This document shows positions 1 to 9,149 of a stretch of 64,000 nt of DNA, in pieces. How positions within the stretch are numbered: the first letter of the stretch is position 1; the number at the start of each line of letters is the position of its first letter. Origin of the DNA: Mayfieldus sp038317345 (lineage in GTDB: Bacteria; Actinomycetota; Thermoleophilia; Solirubrobacterales; 70-9); the NCBI GenBank assembly GCA_038317345.1, contig JBBQBH010000002.1, positions 45,729 through 109,728 on the forward strand, read 5' to 3'. The notes under the pieces are model-generated. The model was given only the letters and a program-made list of their open reading frames with translations, searched no databases and was not told the DNA's origin. Position numbers and translations under genes: made by a program.

Positions 1-814
1 GCGTGTCTGCGCATTCCGCTGACGCCAAGCAGGCGCCGATCGGCAACCCGCCGCCGAGCGCCTTCGCGGTGGTGATCACGTCGGGGCGCACCGGAGTCTG
101 CTGGTAGGCCCAGAGCGAGCCGGTCCGCCCCATCCCCGACTGGATCTCGTCCAGCACGAGGAGCGCGCCCGTCTCGTCGCAGGCTTCTCGCGCCGCGGCC
201 AGCGTCTCGTCCGGCACCGGGTAGATCCCGGCCTCGCCGAGGATCGGCTCGATCATCACAGCCGCGGTCTGCGAGCCGACCGCCGCGCGCAGCGCGTGCG
301 CGTCGTCGATCGGCACCGACCGAAATCCCGCCAGCATCGGCGCGAATGCAGGATTGCTCGCCATGCCCGGCGTCGCCGCCAATGACCCCATCGTCCGACC
401 GTGGAAGGCACGCTCGAGGCTGACGATCTCGGGCGCCTCGATGCCGCGGCCGTGAGCATGCTTTCGGGCCAGCTTGATCGCGCACTCGTTGGCCTCGGTG
501 CCAGAGTTGGTGAAGAAGGCCTTGCCGCCGAGGCTCGACTCGCAGAGCCGCCCGGCGAGTCGCACCATCGGCTCGGAGTAGAAGAGGTTGGAAACGTGGA
601 TCAGGCGTTCCGCCTGCTCGCGCACCGCCTCGACGACGGCCGGGTGGCGGTGGCCGACCGAGTTGACCGAGATCCCGGTGAGGAAGTCGAGGTACGCCTT
701 TCCCTCGGCGTCCCAGAGCGTCGCCCCCTCTCCGCGCACGAACTCGACCGGCCCGCGCTGGTAGGTCGGCATCACATAGCGCGCCTCGAGCTCCTGGAGG
801 TCGGCCAGGTTCAT
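1..814 (-). CDS. argD: Acetylornithine aminotransferase, 3' end outside window
   Basis: PLP-dependent transaminase of arginine synthesis that makes N-acetylornithine from N-acetylglutamate semialdehyde. Reading the minus strand from an ATG at 814 gives a class-III aminotransferase (start MNLADLQELEARYVMPTYQR). Visible landmarks are the substrate/PLP region SNLFYSEP...FFTNSGTEANE, the LLVLDEIQSGMGRTG motif with the cofactor Asp, and the Schiff-base Lys in TTAKALGGGLPIG near residue 250. About 271 codons are present; a family member has about 390-400, so roughly the last third lies beyond base 1. It is the last visible gene of an argC-argJ-argB-argD series and follows argB after a 136-nt spacer occupied by an R1 hairpin element. 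No clear Shine-Dalgarno precedes the ATG. 4-aminobutyrate or succinylornithine aminotransferases are the alternatives, but the operon favours ArgD. Confidence 0.93.
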   Translation of the reverse strand, partial: MNLADLQELEARYVMPTYQRGPVEFVRGEGATLWDAEGKAYLDFLTGISVNSVGHRHPAVVEAVREQAERLIHVSNLFYSEPMVRLAGRLCESSLGGKAFFTNSGTEANECAIKLARKHAHGRGIEAPEIVSLERAFHGRTMGSLAATPGMASNPAFAPMLAGFRSVPIDDAHALRAAVGSQTAAVMIEPILGEAGIYPVPDETLAAAREACDETGALLVLDEIQSGMGRTGSLWAYQQTPVRPDVITTAKALGGGLPIGACLASAECADT

Positions 815-828
815 GGTGTGAGGAGAAC

Positions 829-946
829 GGCGGTGAAAACCGCGTCTGGCCAGGACGCAGGGAGGCCGACGCAGCGAGCGCACTGACACCGTGCGTGAGT
901 AAGTCGGCCGACCGAGGACACCGCCAGACGAAGGTTTGCAACCGCC
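829..946 (-). repeat. R1 intercistronic hairpin element, copy 1
   Basis: About 118 nt between the argB stop (951-953) and the argD start (814). It folds into one long imperfect hairpin: outer arms GGCGGT/ACCGCC, then GTCTGGC/GCCAGAC, a conserved internal loop (plus-strand GGACGCAGG on one side and CCGAGGACA on the other), then GGCCGAC/GTCGGCC and a terminal stem GCGCAC/GTGCGT. Related copies occur at 37549-37669, 49340-49452 and 58709-58827. Strand is given as the direction of the flanking genes. Confidence 0.8.
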
Positions 947-950
947 GCCC

Positions 951-1798
<848 letters not shown>

Positions 1799-1802
<4 letters not shown>

Positions 1803-2950
1803 GTCGTGTACTCCGCGTTCAGCTTTACGTAGTCGTAGGTCAGGTCGCTGAAGTAGATGTGGGCAGCGGCGTCTCCGCGCCCGAGCCGCACCGTGAGCTG
1901 GGCCTCCAATTCCTCGCCGGCCAGCTCGGCGGCGTCGATCTCGGCCGGGCCCAGCTCGCGCAGCTCCTCTCCCGCAAGCGCCATCCCCGCCGCCTGCGCG
2001 ATCCGGCCCCAGTTGGGGTCGCGGCCAAACAGCGCGGTCTTCACCAGCGGCGAGTTGGCGATTGCGCGGGCGACGTGCTGCGCCTCTGACTCCGAAGCGG
2101 CCTCCTCGACCTGGACCCTGCCGACCCGGCTCGCCCCCTCGCCGTCGGCGACGATCTCGAGCGCCAGTTGCAGCAGCACGGCATCGAGCAGGCCCTCGGG
2201 CAGCGGGCGACCGGCCGACCCCGTCGCCTGCAGCAGCACGGTGTCGTTGGTGCTCATCTGACCGTCGACGGTGATCCGCTCGAACGAGGCGGCGCTCGCC
2301 TCCCGCAGAGAGGCCTCAGGATCAGAAACCTCGGCGTCGGTCTGCACGAAGCAGAGTAGGGTGGCAAAGCCGGGCTCCATCATCCCGGCGCCCTTCGCCT
2401 GCGCGGAGACCGTGACTCCATCGAGCTTCACGGTGCAGCGCTTCGGCCAGCGGTCGGTGGTGCAGATCGCATTGGCGAAGTCCTCGCCGCCGTACGGGGC
2501 AAGGGCCGCCGCCGCCGACTCGATCCCGTTGCGGACCGCCGCGAGGTCGAGGGGCACCCCGATCACCCCGGTCTCGGCGACGGCGACCGCGGAGCGATCC
2601 ACTTCCAGCAAGGTGGCAGCCGCGTCGCGCATTGCCAGCGCGTCGCGGTAGCCCTGCTCGCCGGTCGCCGCATTGGCGTTGCCGGAATTGACCACGGCGG
2701 CGCGAAGCGAGTCGAGATCGGACTGATCGCGGCAGACGCGCACTGGTGCCGCGGCGGCCGCGTTTCGGGTCAGCAGCACCGCCGAGGACACCTGCTCCAC
2801 GTCGCAGGTCAGCAGGGCGAGATCGGTCTCCCCACCCCCCTTCAGCCCGCAGGCGACGCCGGCGGCCCGGAAGCCGGACGCCAGCTGCGCCGGATCGAGC
2901 TCCTCGACCCCGTCCGGCGGCTCGACCCAGCGGGAGCGAAAGAAGCTCAC
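1799..2950 (-). CDS. argJ: Ornithine acetyltransferase / N-acetylglutamate synthase
   Basis: Transfers the acetyl group from N-acetylornithine back to glutamate, so the pathway recycles acetyl groups. The enzyme self-cleaves before a Thr; here the site is the Thr in GFATLLCFVQTDA, preceded by KGAGMMEP as in the family (AKGSGMIAP type). The family motif RDPNWGRI is near the C-terminus. I start the gene at GTG 2950 because GGAGGG lies five bases upstream and the protein then begins VSFFRSRWVEPP; an in-frame upstream extension would run into the R2 repeat and argC. This gives 383 residues, usual for ArgJ. It overlaps argB by four bases. A bifunctional ArgJ would make a separate ArgA unnecessary, but whether it is bifunctional is an inference. 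Confidence 0.95.
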
Positions 2951-2961
2951 AGCACCCTCCG

Positions 2962-3008
2962 TTCGCGCTCGGCCCCGAGCAATGCTCTCTTGCAGAGCCT
3001 CGCGCTCA
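2962..3008 (-). repeat. R2 intercistronic repeat, copy A
   Basis: 47 nt that begins with the argC stop codon (TGA, 3008-3006) and ends just before the argJ Shine-Dalgarno. The minus strand starts TGAGCGCGAGGCTC, has GAGAGCAT in the middle and ends GGGCCGAGCGCGAA. A second copy of the same length and layout is at 40075-40121 between plsC and an epimerase. The two share almost all of both 14-nt ends and differ mainly in two short spacers. Confidence 0.75.
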
Positions 3009-4025
3009 CAGCAACCCCTCCGTCTCATCCAGCCCCAGCATCAAATTCAGGTTCTGCACCGCCTGCCCCGATGCCCCCTTCCAGAGGTTGTCGATCGCCG
3101 CCAGCGCCACCACTTTGGCCCCGTTACGGACCACATGGATCCGGCATTCGTTGGTGTCTCGCACGTCGCGCACACCCGGCGGAAGGTCGGTGACGTGGAC
3201 GAAGGGCTCGTCGGCGTAGCGCTCCTCGTACATCGAGCGCAGCTCGCCCGGATCAACCTCCCTGGTCGTGGTCACAAAGCAGGTCGCCAACTCGCCCTGA
3301 TCGAGCGGCAGCAGGTGGGGGACGAAGGTCACCGGCCCTGAGAAGCCCAGCTCGCTCAACGACTGCTCGATCTCCGGCGTATGCCGGTGGGCGTCGACCT
3401 TGTAGGCGAACGCGTTCTCGGCCAGGGTGACGAAGTGCATCTCGTCCCCCCCGCCCCGACCGGCGCCGGAGATTCCCTGCTTGGCGTCGATCACGACGTC
3501 GGCGATCAGCCCGCGCTCGGCGAGCGGCGCGAGCGCCAACACGGCGGCGGTCGGGTAGCAGCCCGGATTGGCGACCAGCTCCGCTTTCCGGATGCGCTCG
3601 CGATTCAGCTCGGTGAGCCCGTAGACGGCGTCGGCGAGCAGCTGCGGCTCTCCGTGCGGTCCGTACCACTTCTCATACAGCTCGGGATCGCGGAGGCGGA
3701 AGTCGGCGGAGAGGTCGACGACCTGGATTCCGAGGCCGCGCATCTGCGCGACCACCGCCGCCGAGGCGGCGTGCGGGTAGGCGACGATCGCCGCGTCGAC
3801 CTCCTCCAGCAGCTCCAGGTTCAACACGCCCAACTCCAGCGAGACCCGGTATCGTGGATAGAGGTGGTCGAGCCGGGTGCCGGCATCGCTGCGCGAGGTC
3901 ACCTGGACCAGCTCCAGACGCGGGTGGTCCCAGACCAGCTGCGCCGCCAACGCGCCGGCAAAGCCGGAGGCGCCGGCGACGATCACGCGGGCGGCGGGAT
4001 CGCCGTCGAGACGTTGCTCACTCAC
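3006..4025 (-). CDS. argC: N-acetyl-gamma-glutamyl-phosphate reductase
   Basis: NADPH-dependent reductase making N-acetylglutamate semialdehyde, third step of arginine synthesis. N-terminal Rossmann motif VIVAGASGFAGALAAQL, catalytic Cys in ANPGCYPTAAVL, and the dimerisation-domain motif QGISGAGRG. Start chosen at GTG 4025: GGAGGG lies seven bases upstream, whereas the alternative TTG at 4040 has no such site. This gives 339 residues and an eight-base overlap with the pheT stop, so the arginine genes appear transcriptionally joined to the pheST operon. The stop codon is part of the R2 repeat. Confidence 0.95.
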   Translation of the reverse strand: MSEQRLDGDPAARVIVAGASGFAGALAAQLVWDHPRLELVQVTSRSDAGTRLDHLYPRYRVSLELGVLNLELLEEVDAAIVAYPHAASAAVVAQMRGLGIQVVDLSADFRLRDPELYEKWYGPHGEPQLLADAVYGLTELNRERIRKAELVANPGCYPTAAVLALAPLAERGLIADVVIDAKQGISGAGRGGGDEMHFVTLAENAFAYKVDAHRHTPEIEQSLSELGFSGPVTFVPHLLPLDQGELATCFVTTTREVDPGELRSMYEERYADEPFVHVTDLPPGVRDVRDTNECRIHVVRNGAKVVALAAIDNLWKGASGQAVQNLNLMLGLDETEGLL

Positions 4026-6516
4026 GGATCGACCCTCCAAGCTCGGCGAGCTGCGAGCGGATCTGCTCGCGCAGCCCGGCGACCTCGTCGTCGGTCAGGG
4101 TGCGGTCGGGGGCACGGAAGGTGAGACGCAGGGCCAGGCTCTTGCTCCCCTCGCCGACCTGCTCGCCGCGGTAGAGGTCGAAGACCTCGGCCGAGCGCAG
4201 CAGCTCGCCGCCCCCGGCGAGCACCGCGTCGCGCACCTTGGCAGCCGGCACGTCCTCGTCGACGACCGCCGCCAGGTCCTGGCGCACCGCCGGAAAGCTG
4301 GTCACGTCCTCGTACTGCTCGCGGCCCAGCGACGCCGCCTCGGCGAGCTCGCCCAAACCGACCTCGAAGGCCGCAGCCGCCTCGAGGTCCCATTGCCGGC
4401 AGACGAGCGGGTGCAGCTCGCCGATCCAACCCGCCTTGACGCCGCCGAGCAGCACGGTGGCAGAGCGGCCAGGATGCAGAAATGGCTCGGAGCCCGGTTC
4501 GACCTCCAGCTCGGCTCCGAGCTGGGCGGCAAGCGCCTCCAGCGCCCCCTTGAGGACGAAGAAGTCGGCGGCCGCGTCACCTCCGCGCCAGCTCTGCGGC
4601 GTCATCGGCCCGACCGCCAGGCAGCCGATCCGGTGCGGCTCGTGGGCCGGCGGCGGGCGTTGGCCGGCAAATTTGCCGGCCAACACACCAATGCCCGTGG
4701 CGTCCTCAGCTCCGCTTCCGGGCGCCACGGGGTTGCTGGCGGGACGCTCACGCAGATATGCGCGCCCGGACTCACAGAGCGCCACGCGCTCGGCCCCGTG
4801 CGCGAGGTTGTAGCGAGCGGCATCGAGCAGCGAGCCGAGCAGCGTCGTGCGCAGCTGCGAGTGGTCCAGCGAAAGCGGGTTGGAGACCCTGATCGGCTCG
4901 CGGCGCAGGTCGCCCGCGGGCAGCCGCAGGCGGGCGGGCGTGCCCGGGTCGGTGAGGCTGAGATTGACGACGAGGTCGAACCCGAGGTCGCGCATCACGT
5001 CCTCGGCCCGGCGGCGCAGCGACTGCTCGCGACTCAACCGTCCGCCCTGACCGACCGCCTCGGGGAGCGTCGACGGCAGGTGCTCGTCGTAGCCGTGGAT
5101 CCGCCCCACCTCCTCGATCAGGTCGACTTCGCGGCTGACGTCGTAATGGCGATGGAAGGGCACCTCGGCGGTCAGTCCATCGCCCTCGGTCTGCACGCCG
5201 AAGCCGAGACGCTCGAGATATGTGGCGCAGAGCTCGGGCTCGATCGGCATCCCGAGCAGTCGCTCGGCCTTGCCGGGGCCCAGCCAGACGCTGTGCGGAG
5301 GTGGGATCTCGGCGGCGACGTCAATCGTCCCCGGCACCAGCCGCGCCCCGCAGAGCTCGACCAGCAACCGCGAGGCGATCCGCTGGGCGCGAATCGCGAG
5401 CTCGGGATGAAGCTGCTTCTCGAAGCGGTTGGAGGCTTCGGAGCGCAGCCCCAGCTTGCGCGAGGTGCGCAGGATGTTGACCCCGTTCCAGGTCGCCACC
5501 TCGAGCAGTACCCGCGTGGTCGAGTCGGAGACCTCGGAAACCTGGCCGCCCATGATCCCGGCGATCCCCGAAGGCCCGTCCCGGTCGCAGACCAGGACCG
5601 TGTCGGAGTCGAAGCTGCGCTCGACCCCGTCCAGCGTCGTCATCTTCTCCCCCTCTTCGCCGCGGCGGACGATCAGCGCGCCGTCCGGGACCTTGTCGAG
5701 GTCGAAGGCGTGTAGCGGCTGGGCGGTGAGCAGCATCACGTAGTTGGTGATGTCGACGACGTTGTTGATCGGCCGCTGCCCGGCCGCCAGCAGCTTGGCC
5801 TTCAGCCACAGCGGCGAGGGCCCGATCGTCACGTCGGTGAAGACGCGGGCGGTGAAGCGCGGGCAAAGCTCGGGCACCTCGACGGTCACCGACGCGTAGT
5901 CGGAGGCATCGCCCTCGCCGCTGGCCTCGGCGTCGCCCTCCCAGGGCGGATCGCCCAACGGCGCCGCGGTGATCGCGTGCACCTCGCGCGCCACCCCGTA
6001 GACGCCGAAGCAGTCGACCCGGTTTGAGTGCACTTCCAGCTCCAGCACCGGCTCGGCGAGCGGCAGCACCTGCGCGAGATCGCTTCCGGGTGGGGCGCCG
6101 TCATCGAGCACCGCGATGCCTTCCGCGTCGTCGCCAATCCGAAGCTCGGCCTCGGAGAGGATCATCCCGTCGGAGAGCACCCCGCGCAGCTTGGCCTTCC
6201 CCAGCTCCTCACCACCGGGCATCGTCGCTCCCGGAAGCGCAACCGGCACCGTCTGCCCGGCGGCGACGTTGGGTGCCCCGCAGACGATCGTGCGGGTCCC
6301 GTCGCCGGTGTCGACTTCGCAGACGCTGAGCCTGTCGGCGTCGGGATGCGGCTCGACCGAGACCACCTTGCCGATCACGAACCCGTCCGCCGACGGCGGC
6401 CCGACGTAGGAGATCCCCTCGACGTCGGTGGTCCGCAGCGCGATCAGGTCGAGCAGCTCGTCCGCCGGCATCCCCGGGTCGCAGTACTCGCGCAGCCAGA
6501 AGTAGGGCACCTTCAT
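4018..6516 (-). CDS. pheT: Phenylalanyl-tRNA synthetase beta subunit
   Basis: Large subunit of the alpha2-beta2 enzyme that charges tRNA-Phe. 832 residues, typical of the long bacterial form. Order of domains: N-terminal OB-fold tRNA-binding domain (about 40-150, with GKVVSVEPHPDADRLSVCEV), B3/B4 editing domain (SNRVDCFGVYGVAREV onward), B5 domain, the class-II core-like region (QSLRRRAEDVMRDLGFDLVV) and a C-terminal anticodon-binding FDX-ACB domain ending in LRLTFRAPDRTLTDDEV. The ATG overlaps the pheS stop by four bases; the gene end overlaps argC. Confidence 0.97.
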   Translation of the reverse strand: MKVPYFWLREYCDPGMPADELLDLIALRTTDVEGISYVGPPSADGFVIGKVVSVEPHPDADRLSVCEVDTGDGTRTIVCGAPNVAAGQTVPVALPGATMPGGEELGKAKLRGVLSDGMILSEAELRIGDDAEGIAVLDDGAPPGSDLAQVLPLAEPVLELEVHSNRVDCFGVYGVAREVHAITAAPLGDPPWEGDAEASGEGDASDYASVTVEVPELCPRFTARVFTDVTIGPSPLWLKAKLLAAGQRPINNVVDITNYVMLLTAQPLHAFDLDKVPDGALIVRRGEEGEKMTTLDGVERSFDSDTVLVCDRDGPSGIAGIMGGQVSEVSDSTTRVLLEVATWNGVNILRTSRKLGLRSEASNRFEKQLHPELAIRAQRIASRLLVELCGARLVPGTIDVAAEIPPPHSVWLGPGKAERLLGMPIEPELCATYLERLGFGVQTEGDGLTAEVPFHRHYDVSREVDLIEEVGRIHGYDEHLPSTLPEAVGQGGRLSREQSLRRRAEDVMRDLGFDLVVNLSLTDPGTPARLRLPAGDLRREPIRVSNPLSLDHSQLRTTLLGSLLDAARYNLAHGAERVALCESGRAYLRERPASNPVAPGSGAEDATGIGVLAGKFAGQRPPPAHEPHRIGCLAVGPMTPQSWRGGDAAADFFVLKGALEALAAQLGAELEVEPGSEPFLHPGRSATVLLGGVKAGWIGELHPLVCRQWDLEAAAAFEVGLGELAEAASLGREQYEDVTSFPAVRQDLAAVVDEDVPAAKVRDAVLAGGGELLRSAEVFDLYRGEQVGEGSKSLALRLTFRAPDRTLTDDEVAGLREQIRSQLAELGGSIRE

Positions 6517-7658
6517 CGGAACTGCTCCAGCACTCGCACGTCGTTCTCGAAGAACTTGCGCAGGTCGGGGACGGCGTGCTTGAGCATCGCGATCCGCTCG
6601 ATCCCCATCCCGAAGGCAAACCCCTGCACCCGCTCGGGGTCGTAGCCGTTGTGGGCGACAAAGCCGAACACGTTCGGATCGACCATCCCCGAGCCGAGGA
6701 TCTCGATCCAGCCGGTGCCCTTGCAGATCGAGCAGCGGGTGCCGTCGGCGAGTGCGCCGGAGCCGCCGCAGCGAAAGCAGGAGACGTCGACCTCGACGCT
6801 GGGCTCGGTGAAGGGGAAGAAGCCGGGCCGGAAGCGGGTTTCGCGCTCCGGCCCGAAGATCGCGCGGGCGAACTCGTCGAGTGTCCCCTTGAGGTCGGCA
6901 AGGGTGATCCCGTCGCCCACCGCGAGCCCCTCGACCTGGTGAAAGACCGGGCTGTGGGTGGCGTCGAAGGGATCGCTGCGATAGCAGCGGCCGGGCACGA
7001 CGATGAAGATCGGAGGCCCCTGCGTCTCCATCGCCCGCACCTGCATCGGCGAGGTGTGGGTGCGAAGGACCACGTCCTCCGGCCCCGGCGGCAACGCCGG
7101 GCCCGAGACATGTTCGCCCGGCACCGTCGGCGCGGGCTTGATCCGAAGCTCGGGCGAGAGGCTGGCCGGGTCGACGTAGAAGGTGTCCTGCGCCATCCGC
7201 GCCGCGTGGCCGGGAGGGTGGTTGAGCGCCGTGAAGTTGTAGTAGTCGAGCTCGACCTCGGGCCCCTCCATCACCCGGTAGCCGAGGCCGACGAAGACGT
7301 CCTCGATCTCGCGCATCGTGCGCTGGAGCAGGCTGCGCGACGCGGCGGGGACGGCCGGCGCCCCGGGCAGGGTGACGTCGATGCGGTCCTCGGCGAGGCG
7401 GGCGTCGATCTCGGTCGAGTCGAGCTCGGCGGCGCGACCTTCGAGCAGCGACTCCAGCGCCGCCCGGGCCTCGTTTCCGGCCTTGCCGACCGGCCCGCGC
7501 TGATCGTCGGGCAGATCGGCGATCCCGCGCAGGATCCCGGTCAACTCCGCCTTGCGGCCCAGATAGCGGACCCGAAGCTGCTCGAGCTCCTCGGTCGACG
7601 AGGCGGCGGCGATCGCCTCCTGCGCCTCCCGGCTTATCTCCTCGATCCGCTCAACCAT
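6513..7658 (-). CDS. pheS: Phenylalanyl-tRNA synthetase alpha subunit
   Basis: Catalytic subunit of phenylalanyl-tRNA synthetase. It has an N-terminal coiled-coil arm (about 1-90), then the class-II core: motif 2 region MQVRAMETQGPPIF with GRCYRSDPFDATHSPVFHQ, and motif 3 GFAFGMGIERIAML. A short cysteine pair CFRCGG...CSICKG, present in many bacterial PheS proteins, is visible around residue 280. I chose ATG 7658 because an AAGG lies eight bases upstream; GTG 7667, nine bases further up, is too close to that site. With this start the gene overlaps the upstream methyltransferase by eight bases. Confidence 0.96.
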   Translation of the reverse strand: MVERIEEISREAQEAIAAASSTEELEQLRVRYLGRKAELTGILRGIADLPDDQRGPVGKAGNEARAALESLLEGRAAELDSTEIDARLAEDRIDVTLPGAPAVPAASRSLLQRTMREIEDVFVGLGYRVMEGPEVELDYYNFTALNHPPGHAARMAQDTFYVDPASLSPELRIKPAPTVPGEHVSGPALPPGPEDVVLRTHTSPMQVRAMETQGPPIFIVVPGRCYRSDPFDATHSPVFHQVEGLAVGDGITLADLKGTLDEFARAIFGPERETRFRPGFFPFTEPSVEVDVSCFRCGGSGALADGTRCSICKGTGWIEILGSGMVDPNVFGFVAHNGYDPERVQGFAFGMGIERIAMLKHAVPDLRKFFENDVRVLEQFR

Positions 7659-8391
7659 TCCGATCACCTTCCGACGTCGATGCCGGCCGCCCGCCGGGCG
7701 CGCGCGACGATATCCCTTGCAGGACGATCGCAGCCGCCGCGGCCAGGTTCAGCGACTCGGCGCCGGCGTCGCGGAGGGGGATCGTCGCGGCCCCCTGGCA
7801 GGCATCGACCACCTCTTGAGGCAGGCCCTCGCGCTCGGCGCCGAGGCAGATCGTCAGCGGCGGATCCAGCTCGCCCAACTGCCCGCCTCCATGGGCGAGC
7901 AGCGCGAGGCGCGGAGTCGGGGTGTCGCCGACCGCTCCCCGCGCCAGCGGCTGACCGAAGACCGAGCCCATGCTCGCCCGCACCGCCTTGGGTGAGAACG
8001 GGTCGGCGCAGTCCGGCCCCAATACCACGGTGCCTTCGACCAGCGCGTGGGCGGAGCGGACCACCGCGCCCACGTTGGCGGGGTCGCCGACCCCGTGCAG
8101 GTAGACGCAAACCGGGCCCTCGATCGACTCCCAGCGCTGCTCCCAAGCGGCGATTGTTCGCGTCCCCGAGCCGAGAGTCGAGAAGCGCGCCAGCAGCTCC
8201 GGCTCGACCTCGAGGCCACCGATCCCCGAGCCGGCGGCGCTGAGCAGCAGCGCCGGCTCGGCGCCACTCGCCAGTCCGGCCTCGAGCAGGTCCTCGCCCT
8301 CGGTGACGAACAGGCCCTCCCGCTCGCGGCCGCGGCGCTCCTGGAGGCGGCGGATGAGCTTCAGTTTTTCGTTTTGGGGGCTGGAGATCAT
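7651..8391 (-). CDS. SpoU/TrmH-family RNA 2'-O-ribose methyltransferase
   Basis: SAM-dependent methyltransferase of the SPOUT trefoil-knot class that probably modifies rRNA or tRNA ribose. 246 residues: N-terminal substrate-binding domain (SSPQNEKLKLIRRLQERRGR, about 1-90), then the catalytic domain with motif 1 GDPANVGAVVRSAHA, motif 2 TICLGAEREGLP and motif 3 ESLNLAAAAAIVLQ. Such a gene commonly sits between rplT and pheS in Gram-positive bacteria, as here. The exact target nucleotide cannot be inferred (23S rRNA is usual for this sub-family). Four tandem AGTCGCT heptamers lie eight bases upstream of its start. Confidence 0.9.
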   Translation of the reverse strand: MISSPQNEKLKLIRRLQERRGREREGLFVTEGEDLLEAGLASGAEPALLLSAAGSGIGGLEVEPELLARFSTLGSGTRTIAAWEQRWESIEGPVCVYLHGVGDPANVGAVVRSAHALVEGTVVLGPDCADPFSPKAVRASMGSVFGQPLARGAVGDTPTPRLALLAHGGGQLGELDPPLTICLGAEREGLPQEVVDACQGAATIPLRDAGAESLNLAAAAAIVLQGISSRAPGGRPASTSEGDRNG

Positions 8392-8399
8392 TTGGTCAT

Positions 8400-8428
8400 T
8401 AGTCGCTAGTCGCTAGTCGCTAGTCGCT
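8400..8428. repeat. Four tandem heptamers AGTCGCT
   Basis: Four perfect back-to-back copies of AGTCGCT begin at 8401, with one extra T before them. They occupy the leader of the downstream methyltransferase gene (start 8391). A related but looser cluster lies at 58081-58160 before trmD. Short perfect tandem repeats this close to a start codon could vary in number by slippage; that effect is inferred. Confidence 0.8.
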
Positions 8429-8466
8429 CGGGGTTTGGGATCAAGGTCGCGATTCTTCCGGGAACG

Positions 8467-8492
8467 AAAAAGCGGGCCGATCTTCGGCCCGC
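8467..8492 (-). terminator. Rho-independent terminator after rplT
   Basis: Read on the minus strand, a 9-bp perfect GC-rich stem (GCGGGCCGA and its complement, three-base loop) is followed by five T residues. It lies 26 bases past the rplT stop and should end the rpmI-rplT transcript, so the downstream methyltransferase-pheST-arg genes would need their own promoter or read-through. Confidence 0.85.
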
Positions 8493-8517
8493 CCGGGAGA
8501 CTCGAAGTTGGGTGTGG

Positions 8518-8877
8518 CTAGGCCGCCGCACCCTCCCGGGCAAGTTCGACGAATCGGCGAAACGCATCGCGGTCGTGGACCGCGATCTCGGCGAGCATTT
8601 TGCGGTTCACCTCGACGCCGGCCTCCTTGAGACCGTGCATGAGCTGCGAGTAGCTCATCCCCTCGCGCCTGGCGGCGGCGTTGATGCGGATGATCCAGAG
8701 GCGCCGGAAGTCACGTTTGCGGTTGCGCCGGTCGCGGTACGCGTAGGCGCCGGAGCGCTGCACCTGCTCCTTGGCGAAGCGGTATGAGGAGCTCTTGCGG
8801 CCCCAATAACCCTTCGCGGCCTTCAGGGTGGCGCGCCGCTTCTTGCGGGCGGGGACCGAGCGCTTGACCCTGGTCAC
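8518..8877 (-). CDS. rplT: Ribosomal protein L20
   Basis: Large-subunit assembly protein that binds 23S rRNA. 119 residues starting VTRVKRSVPARKKR, the universal L20 N-terminus, followed by KGYWGRKSSSYRFAKEQV and the C-terminal globular part. Start GTG 8877 overlaps the rpmI stop by four bases (GTGA); a longer upstream reading in the same frame is just rpmI out of frame. In many bacteria L20 represses its own infC-rpmI-rplT operon. Here infC lies 10 kb away, so any such control would have to act on rpmI-rplT alone. Confidence 0.97.
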   Translation of the reverse strand: MTRVKRSVPARKKRRATLKAAKGYWGRKSSSYRFAKEQVQRSGAYAYRDRRNRKRDFRRLWIIRINAAARREGMSYSQLMHGLKEAGVEVNRKMLAEIAVHDRDAFRRFVELAREGAAA

Positions 8878-9074
8878 TTGCCGCCCCCCAGAAGTGTGCG
8901 CACACGCTTCTGATCCGGTTTTGAGATCACAACCGGGCGCGCGAAGCGGCGCTTGCGCTTCGGCGATTTCTTCTCGAGGATGTGACTCGAGTAGGCGCGC
9001 CTGCCGCGCAGCTTGCCTTTGGCGGTCTTGCGAAACCGCTTCTTGGCACCGGAGTGGGTCTTCATCTTCGGCAT
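8874..9074 (-). CDS. rpmI: Ribosomal protein L35
   Basis: Small basic protein of the 50S subunit, 66 residues, start MPKMKTHSGAKKRFRKT, which is the family consensus. ATG 9074 chosen on that basis; upstream in-frame codons add non-conserved residues. It is normally directly downstream of infC, but here its upstream neighbour is a divergent acyltransferase gene (start 9150). The 75 bases between the two starts should therefore carry promoters for both. Confidence 0.97.
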   Translation of the reverse strand: MPKMKTHSGAKKRFRKTAKGKLRGRRAYSSHILEKKSPKRKRRFARPVVISKPDQKRVRTLLGGGK

Positions 9075-9149
9075 CGGGCCGACAATTGAAGCAGACGCCC
9101 GGACCAATCTCGTAAAGGTTGGCGTGCCTGGTGTCGAAGAACACCAGAG

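Noticed and set aside
3877..5715. 612-codon plus-strand open frame
   Set aside because: It lies entirely opposite pheT and has no family features; long antisense frames are common in GC-rich DNA.
6576..8243. 555-codon plus-strand open frame
   Set aside because: Antisense to pheS and the methyltransferase; no recognisable protein.
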